Part shown: piece by piece, positions 60,021 to 64,000 of the stretch
Layout of the letters: each line of letters begins with the position of its first letter
How positions within the stretch are numbered: the stretch's first letter is position 1
Source of the DNA: CAIKMD01 sp036501365
GTDB lineage: Bacteria; Pseudomonadota; Alphaproteobacteria; ATCC43930; CGMCC-115725
NCBI GenBank assembly: GCA_036501365.1
Contig: DASYAL010000098.1
Location: 1-64,000 of the forward strand
Reading direction: 5' to 3'
Length of the DNA: 64,000 nucleotides
Translations under genes and position numbers: made by a program
The notes under the pieces: model-generated
What the model saw: only the letters and a program-made list of their open reading frames with translations
Told to the model about the DNA's origin: nothing
Database searches by the model: none

Positions 60021-61100
60021 ATGGACACCGCGACCTTACCTTCTGCGTCGGCGGTCTTGGAGCCGGCCACGGCGCCACACGCAGCGAGCGCGCACGCGAA
60101 AATTCACGGCCTCCGCGACGGCATGATCGGCTACATGCTGGCGCATGAGCAGTTCAAGGTACCGGCGCTGACCGATATCGGCGCCGCCGCCGCCGCCGCG
60201 GGCTTCGACTTCCTTGCCGCGAGCGACCATTTCCAGCCCTGGCAGGCGAATGAGGGCCATTCCGGCGCTGCCTGGGTGACCCTGGCAGCTCTCGGCGGAC
60301 GCGCGTCGGATGCGATGATGGGCACCTTCGTGACCTGCCCGACGCTGCGCTACAGCCCGGCGGTCGTCGCCGAGGCTTTCGCGTCGCTGAGCTTGCTTTA
60401 TCCCGGCCGAATCTTTCTCGGCGTCGGCTCGGGCGAGGCGCTCAACGAGCAGGCGGCGACCGGCCAGTGGCCCGACTGGGACGAGCGCTGGGAGCGCCTA
60501 GTCGAGGCGATCGGGATCATTCGCAGCTTATGGACGGGGCAACATGTCGGCCATCGCGGCAAATACTACGCCGTCGATGCACGGCTCTACGATCCGCCGC
60601 CCGAGCCGATCCCGATCCTTACTGCGGCGAATGGCGCCAAATCGATGCGGCTCGCGGGCACGCATGGCGATGGCCTGATCACCGATCCGGCAACCTGGAG
60701 GGAGCACCGCGGCGAATGGGAAGCCGCCGCCAAGGCCGCCGGCAAAGACCCTGCGGCGATGCCGGTGATCGTCGAGAAATTCGTCGTCGTCGGCGACGAG
60801 AACGAAGCGCGGAAACCCGCCGAGCTCTGGCGTTTCATCCCCAAGGCCTTCGAGAGCTATTTCGGCATCGCGGACCCCGTGGAGATCCAGCGGCGCGCCG
60901 AAGCCGAGATCGGCCTCGATGAAATGCTGGGCGAGATGGCGATCGGCACCGACCCGCAGGTCCATATCGAGGCGATCGAGGAACTGTTCGACAGCGGTGT
61001 CAAGCTGGTGAACATCCATGTCGGGCAGGACGATCAGCAGCGCGCCATCGATTTCTACGGCGCGAAGGTGCTGCCGGCGTTGCGCCAGCCGAGGAGCTGA
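60021..61100 (+). CDS. LLM-class oxidoreductase of the F420-dependent G6PD-like family
   Basis: A 359-aa luciferase-fold enzyme. It matches the family of F420-dependent glucose-6-phosphate dehydrogenase and hydroxymycolate dehydrogenase: GYMLAHEQFKVPAL, AASDHFQPWQANEGHSG, GTFVTCPTLRYSPAVVAEAF (20 residues), FLGVGSGEALNEQAATGQWP (20 residues) and AANGAKSMRLAGTHGDG. The frame is open upstream. I start at ATG 60021, after AAAGGCGA, because the earlier part is unrelated. The cofactor F420 is best known from actinobacteria and archaea but also occurs in some proteobacteria; whether this protein uses F420 or FMN cannot be told from sequence. The PCC-domain gene follows after 9 bp. Confidence 0.9.
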   Translation: MDTATLPSASAVLEPATAPHAASAHAKIHGLRDGMIGYMLAHEQFKVPALTDIGAAAAAAGFDFLAASDHFQPWQANEGHSGAAWVTLAALGGRASDAMMGTFVTCPTLRYSPAVVAEAFASLSLLYPGRIFLGVGSGEALNEQAATGQWPDWDERWERLVEAIGIIRSLWTGQHVGHRGKYYAVDARLYDPPPEPIPILTAANGAKSMRLAGTHGDGLITDPATWREHRGEWEAAAKAAGKDPAAMPVIVEKFVVVGDENEARKPAELWRFIPKAFESYFGIADPVEIQRRAEAEIGLDEMLGEMAIGTDPQVHIEAIEELFDSGVKLVNIHVGQDDQQRAIDFYGAKVLPALRQPRS

Positions 61101-61109
61101 GGGCAAGCC

Positions 61110-61553
61110 ATGCATTGGAAGCTCATCAATGCCGATCCGCCCGTCACTTACGCGGTCGCGCTGGAGACCGGCGACGAGGCGGTCAAGGTTCTGACCGATT
61201 TCGTCCGCGCGGAGGAAATCGAAGCCGCATCGATCACCGCCATCGGCGCTTTCCGGCGCGCGGTGCTCGGCTATTTCGACTGGCAGAGCAAGCAGTACAA
61301 GAAGATTCCGGTCGAGGAGCAGGTCGAAGTGCTGTCGCTGCTCGGCGACGTGGCCGTGTCGGAAGGCGCGCCGACGCTTCATATCCACGCTGTCCTCGGC
61401 AAGTCCGACGGCAGCGTCATCGGCGGGCATCTGCTTTCATCCGAGGTGCGGCCGACGCTCGAAGTGATCATCACGCAATCGCCGAGCTATCTGCGCAAGG
61501 CCAAGGATCCCGAGACCGGCCTCGCGCTGCTCGCCATCGATCCGGTGACGTAA
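61110..61553 (+). CDS. PCC/DUF296-domain protein
   Basis: A 147-aa protein that is almost entirely one PCC (DUF296) domain. This fold occurs in plant AT-hook proteins and in small bacterial proteins, where it may bind DNA or metal/nucleotide ligands. Key parts are YAVALETGDEAVKVLTDFVR (20 residues), ASITAIGAFRRAVLGYFD and the conserved histidines in PTLHIHAVLGKSDGSVIGGH (20 residues). It follows the LLM oxidoreductase gene by 9 bp and precedes a small His-rich gene by 2 bp, implying one transcript. Confidence 0.88.
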   Translation: MHWKLINADPPVTYAVALETGDEAVKVLTDFVRAEEIEAASITAIGAFRRAVLGYFDWQSKQYKKIPVEEQVEVLSLLGDVAVSEGAPTLHIHAVLGKSDGSVIGGHLLSSEVRPTLEVIITQSPSYLRKAKDPETGLALLAIDPVT

Positions 61554-61555
61554 TC

Positions 61556-61798
61556 ATGAGCGACGACCGCAATACCAAGAATCCCGACCAGCCGGCCTAT
61601 GACAATCCAACCGGGGACAAAGGCGATCTTTACGACGAGGCCAAAGGCCATCCCCATGGCGGACAGCATGTCGGACACCAAAAGGAGAAAGGCCAGCACG
61701 GCCAACGGCCGCATCCCGACGAGCCGGTCGGTCATCCGAGCGACGACAAGCTCGGTCAGAAGCCTCCGCAGCGCAAAACGCCGCTCAGCTCAAGCTGA
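61556..61798 (+). CDS. Small His-rich hydrophilic protein (80 aa)
   Basis: Function not recognised. The 80-aa product is highly charged and probably disordered: MSDDRNTKNPDQPAYDNPTG (20 residues), then a segment with repeated His (GHPHGGQHVGHQ, then GQHGQRPHPDEPVGHP). Such His clusters can bind Co, Ni or Zn. It begins 2 bp after the PCC gene. Its last 9 bp overlap the 3' end of the nitrile hydratase activator gene on the opposite strand. The metal idea is inference from composition and the neighbouring cobalt-type enzyme. Confidence 0.65.
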   Translation: MSDDRNTKNPDQPAYDNPTGDKGDLYDEAKGHPHGGQHVGHQKEKGQHGQRPHPDEPVGHPSDDKLGQKPPQRKTPLSSS

Positions 61799-62176
61799 GA
61801 AATCGCCCGGCTTCAGCTCGATAGGCGTGCCATGCGGCGTGCGCCGCGCGGCACGGCTCCAGGCATTGCCGTAACGTTGGAGCGTTGCCGAATCGCTGAG
61901 TTGCTTTGCCGCGACGATGCGCTCCAGCGCGGCAAGCCAATGCCGGTAATAGGTCGCGCCGGTATCGGGATCGCCGCCGGCCTGGGCGCGCTTGATCTCG
62001 GCGCCGAGCGTTTCCGCCCATTCCGTCGCGGTGAAGAGGCCGCGCTCGCGCAAGGCGACCGCCATGGCGAAAGCCTGCGCTTCCCAAGGCGCGCGGAACA
62101 CCGGCCCGTCGCTATCGACCGGCAGACCGGGCACCGCCGCGGCGATCTCCGCGATCGGCGCGCTCTTGGCCGCCAT
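61790..62176 (-). CDS. Nitrile hydratase activator / accessory protein
   Basis: A 128-aa protein related to the N-terminal part of nitrile hydratase beta subunits: GPVFRAPWEAQAFAMAVALR (20 residues), GLFTATEWAETLGAEIKRAQ, YYRHWLAALERIVAAK and RTPHGTPIELKPGDF. Accessory proteins of this type (NhlE/P14K) act as metallochaperones that insert cobalt into the alpha subunit by subunit exchange. The start ATG 62176 overlaps the beta-subunit stop (TGATG). It is the last gene of the operon, as usual for cobalt-type enzymes. Confidence 0.85.
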   Translation of the reverse strand: MAAKSAPIAEIAAAVPGLPVDSDGPVFRAPWEAQAFAMAVALRERGLFTATEWAETLGAEIKRAQAGGDPDTGATYYRHWLAALERIVAAKQLSDSATLQRYGNAWSRAARRTPHGTPIELKPGDFSA

Positions 62177-62832
62177 CACGCCGGCTCCAGATAGGGCTCG
62201 AACGCCTCGATCGAGACTTTGAGTCCCGGCGCGGCTTGCTCGCCCCATAATTCCTTGCCGTCGAAGACGACGGTATAGAGCCATTGCGGGTCCTCGCCTT
62301 TGCCGAGCACGACCGAATCCGGAAATACATGGCAGCCGCGGATCGCTTCGATCATGCCGACGCGGTCGCGCGCATAGCGCGGCAGCCGCGTGTGGCTCGT
62401 CGGGTTGATGTTCCGGGTGTGGACTTGCGCGCCCGGCTTGAACCGTGCGGGCGCTTGCTCCGGGCGTGTATAGGAGCCGCGCTGTAGCGCGCCGTCGACC
62501 TCGGCCGCGGCAAGCGTGCGCTTCACTGGCTTCGCCGGATGCAGCGCATGGCCGGCTTCGAGCTCGTCGGCACCGACGAGGCCAAAAGAGAGCAGCCGCG
62601 CCTCGAGGCCGCGCTGCCATTTTTCGTAATAGGTGACGCCGAGATAGACATGCGGCGGCAGCTTTTCGACCGCGGCCCGACCCATATCGATGTTCCAATA
62701 GCCGAGGAGGCCGGTCGCGCGCTGCATCGCGAAAACGCGGCCTTCCCAGGACGCATGGAACACCGGCTCGTTCTTCTCGGGCGTCACCGGGCCGAAGCCG
62801 TGCATGCCGCCCATGTCGTGAACGCCATTCAT
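62176..62832 (-). CDS. nthB: Nitrile hydratase beta subunit
   Basis: A 218-aa beta subunit of nitrile hydratase, which forms the heterodimer that turns nitriles into amides. It starts MNGVHDMGGMHGFGPV, the typical N-terminus, followed by WEGRVFAMQRATGLLGYWNI (20 residues), YYEKWQRGLEARLLSFGLVG (20 residues) and, in the C-terminal half, RFKPGAQVHTRNINPTSHTR (20 residues) and GHVFPDS-like GCHVFPDSVVLGKGE. The start ATG 62832 overlaps the alpha-subunit stop as ATGA. The gene is followed directly by the activator gene. Confidence 0.94.
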   Translation of the reverse strand: MNGVHDMGGMHGFGPVTPEKNEPVFHASWEGRVFAMQRATGLLGYWNIDMGRAAVEKLPPHVYLGVTYYEKWQRGLEARLLSFGLVGADELEAGHALHPAKPVKRTLAAAEVDGALQRGSYTRPEQAPARFKPGAQVHTRNINPTSHTRLPRYARDRVGMIEAIRGCHVFPDSVVLGKGEDPQWLYTVVFDGKELWGEQAAPGLKVSIEAFEPYLEPA

Positions 62833-63491
62833 CGCCGCACCTCGTTCGGGCGCAAGGCCTCGCCAGTGCCGACCATCGAATCCCGCGTGACCAGCTCGGC
62901 GAGCTGCTCCTCGTCCCAGCCATCGGTGCCGGCAGGCCGCATCGGGATAACGATGAAGCGCGTCTCGGCGGTCGAATCCCAAATACGGACCTCGGTCTCC
63001 GCCGCCAAGGCGACGCCGAAATCCTTGAGCACGCCACGCGGATCGATCACCGAGCGCGAGCGATAGGCGGCGGACTTGTACCAGACCGGCGGCAGGCCGA
63101 GCACTTCCCACGGATAGCAGGAGCACAGCGTGCAGACGATCATGTTGCGCCGGCGCGGCGTGTTCTCGACCGCGATCAGGTGATCCGAGACCCGGCCCAG
63201 CGTGCCGTCGGCATTGATCGCTGCGGTCGCATCTTCGAGCAGGCGCTTTCTGAATTGGGGATCGGCCCAGGCTTTGGCGACGATGCGCGCGCCGATATGC
63301 GGCCCGATCCGGGTCTCGAAGGCCTCAACGATGCGGTCGAGCGCGGCGGGATCGATATAGCCTTTCTCGGTGAGCACGGTCTCGAGCGCGCGCACCCGGG
63401 CCTGCTGCTCGGTCAGCTCGGAACCGTGGGGATGCGCGTCGCCATGATCGTGATCATGCGCATGCTCATGGTCGCGCGGTTCGGTCGCCAT
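62829..63491 (-). CDS. nthA: Nitrile hydratase alpha subunit, cobalt type, His-rich N-terminus
   Basis: A 220-aa alpha subunit carrying the metal centre. The claw motif is C120-TLC123-S124-C125 (VCTLCSCYPW). Thr after the first Cys marks the cobalt type, as iron enzymes have Ser. C123 and C125 would be oxidised to sulfinic/sulfenic forms in the active enzyme. YRSRSVIDPRGVLKDFG and EVRIWDSTAETRFIVIPMRP (20 residues) are standard. Unusually, the first 23 residues hold seven His (EHAHDHDHGDAHPHG), like metal-binding tails of nickel and cobalt chaperones. It starts 9 bp after a UbiD-family gene. Confidence 0.94.
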   Translation of the reverse strand: MATEPRDHEHAHDHDHGDAHPHGSELTEQQARVRALETVLTEKGYIDPAALDRIVEAFETRIGPHIGARIVAKAWADPQFRKRLLEDATAAINADGTLGRVSDHLIAVENTPRRRNMIVCTLCSCYPWEVLGLPPVWYKSAAYRSRSVIDPRGVLKDFGVALAAETEVRIWDSTAETRFIVIPMRPAGTDGWDEEQLAELVTRDSMVGTGEALRPNEVRR

Positions 63492-63500
63492 GATCGCCTC

Positions 63501-64000
63501 CTAACTTGTCGTCCGCGATTGTAGCACCCATTCGCCATCGTTGCCCCGACCGAGCACGCCGTCGCGTTGCAGCCGGTCGAGCTCGATCACGAGGGCGCGG
63601 CCGTCATCGGTACCGAGCCCTTCCATCAGCTCGATAAAATATTTGGGGCCGCTTTCGAGCGCCTGCTGCACGGTTTGGAAGCGCGGATTGAGTTTCAGCC
63701 GCGGCGTGCGCGAGAGCCGGTTTTCGATGATATCAGGCTTGCCGAAAGGCCGCGTCAGGTCGAAGCCGGCTTTAACCATCTTGCCGTCCTCGCCGGTCGG
63801 GTCCATCGACATCGTGAAATGGCCGGATTCGGTGATCACGTCGCGATCGGCGCGAAAGCGCGTCGCGAACGCCCATTCCATCGCTTCCTCGGAGCGGATG
63901 TCGACATCCTCGTCGACGACGAAGATGTGCTTCACCAGCGGCAGCTTCATCACCGCCGCGATTGCGGCGCGCGCCTGGCCCGGCGCGGTCTGGCGGATGG
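63501..64000 (-). CDS. UbiD-family decarboxylase, C-terminal part (cut by window edge)
   Basis: Only the last 166 codons are visible; the 5' part lies beyond the right edge. The frame enters with IRQTAPGQARAAIAAVM and continues PLVKHIFVVDEDVDI and EEAMEWAFATRFRADRDVIT (20 residues), the C-terminal UbiD pattern VKHxxVVDxDIDI...MEWAxATRxxxDxD. UbiD enzymes use prenylated FMN to (de)carboxylate unsaturated or aromatic acids. The E-R-E active-site residues would be outside the window. The last ~50 residues (LMEGLGTDDGRALVIELDRL) are an unusual tail. It is the upstream gene of the nitrile hydratase operon. Confidence 0.85.
   Translation of the reverse strand, partial: IRQTAPGQARAAIAAVMKLPLVKHIFVVDEDVDIRSEEAMEWAFATRFRADRDVITESGHFTMSMDPTGEDGKMVKAGFDLTRPFGKPDIIENRLSRTPRLKLNPRFQTVQQALESGPKYFIELMEGLGTDDGRALVIELDRLQRDGVLGRGNDGEWVLQSRTTS

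Overview
The window is GC-rich DNA from an alphaproteobacterium. The strongest evidence is the block murA - DUF2948 - hisG - hisD - UPF0262 - low-molecular-weight PTPase - maf - RNase E/G-like - yacG followed by tRNA-Phe (13.7-21.7 kb), an order known from Rhizobiales and Rhodospirillales. Lineage-typical DUF3500, DUF4239 and FkbH-like proteins agree. I cannot name a genus.

Layout. 0-3.5 kb: the end of an IS630-family element, then pyrC (dihydroorotase), then a patchy stretch with two small membrane proteins, a frameshifted zeta-toxin-like kinase with its small partner gene, several short repeats, and two degenerate copies of the pyrC 5' end. 3.5-11 kb: a thiolase/AcuI-type reductase pair, a Tat-exported cell-wall amidase, a class II aldolase, a DUF3500 protein, a small lipoprotein and a phosphate-binding PstS with a Pho-box-like array, then tRNA-Thr. 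11-21.7 kb: an FkbH-like protein and the conserved murA-yacG housekeeping block. 21.7-24.9 kb: next to tRNA-Phe, a stretch of unrecognised genes, decayed ORFs and empty DNA that looks like an old island, with no integrase visible.

25-64 kb is a long run of accessory catabolic and import genes, on both strands. It holds three single-component Rieske oxygenases, eight periplasmic solute-binding proteins if the one at 20.5 kb is counted, and two Fe3+-type ABC permeases in which both membrane domains are fused. It also holds a complete SsuBC/TauBC-like permease-ATPase-permease set, three cupin proteins, two ACMSD-like amidohydrolases, GntR and IclR regulators, an EutA-like reactivase without EutBC, and a CDC48-like double AAA+ ATPase. 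The segment 47.1-57.9 kb reads as a meta-cleavage pathway for an unidentified aromatic compound. Its parts are IclR, a hydrolase, a Rieske oxygenase, a class III extradiol dioxygenase, an importer, an SDR, a 2-keto-4-pentenoate hydratase and an amidohydrolase. After a GMC oxidoreductase, an F420-type luciferase-like oxidoreductase and a PCC/DUF296 protein, the window ends in a cobalt-type nitrile hydratase operon (alpha, beta, activator) led by a UbiD-family decarboxylase that runs off the right edge.

Most worth a second look: the CDC48-like ATPase with Gln in place of the Walker B Glu in its second ring; the repeated pyrC 5' ends around the toxin-like cassette; the orphan EutA next to a bicupin; the extradiol enzyme with an altered metal-site motif; and the UbiD-nitrile hydratase operon with a His-rich alpha subunit. 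All calls come from reading the sequence and its translations; no database search was possible.
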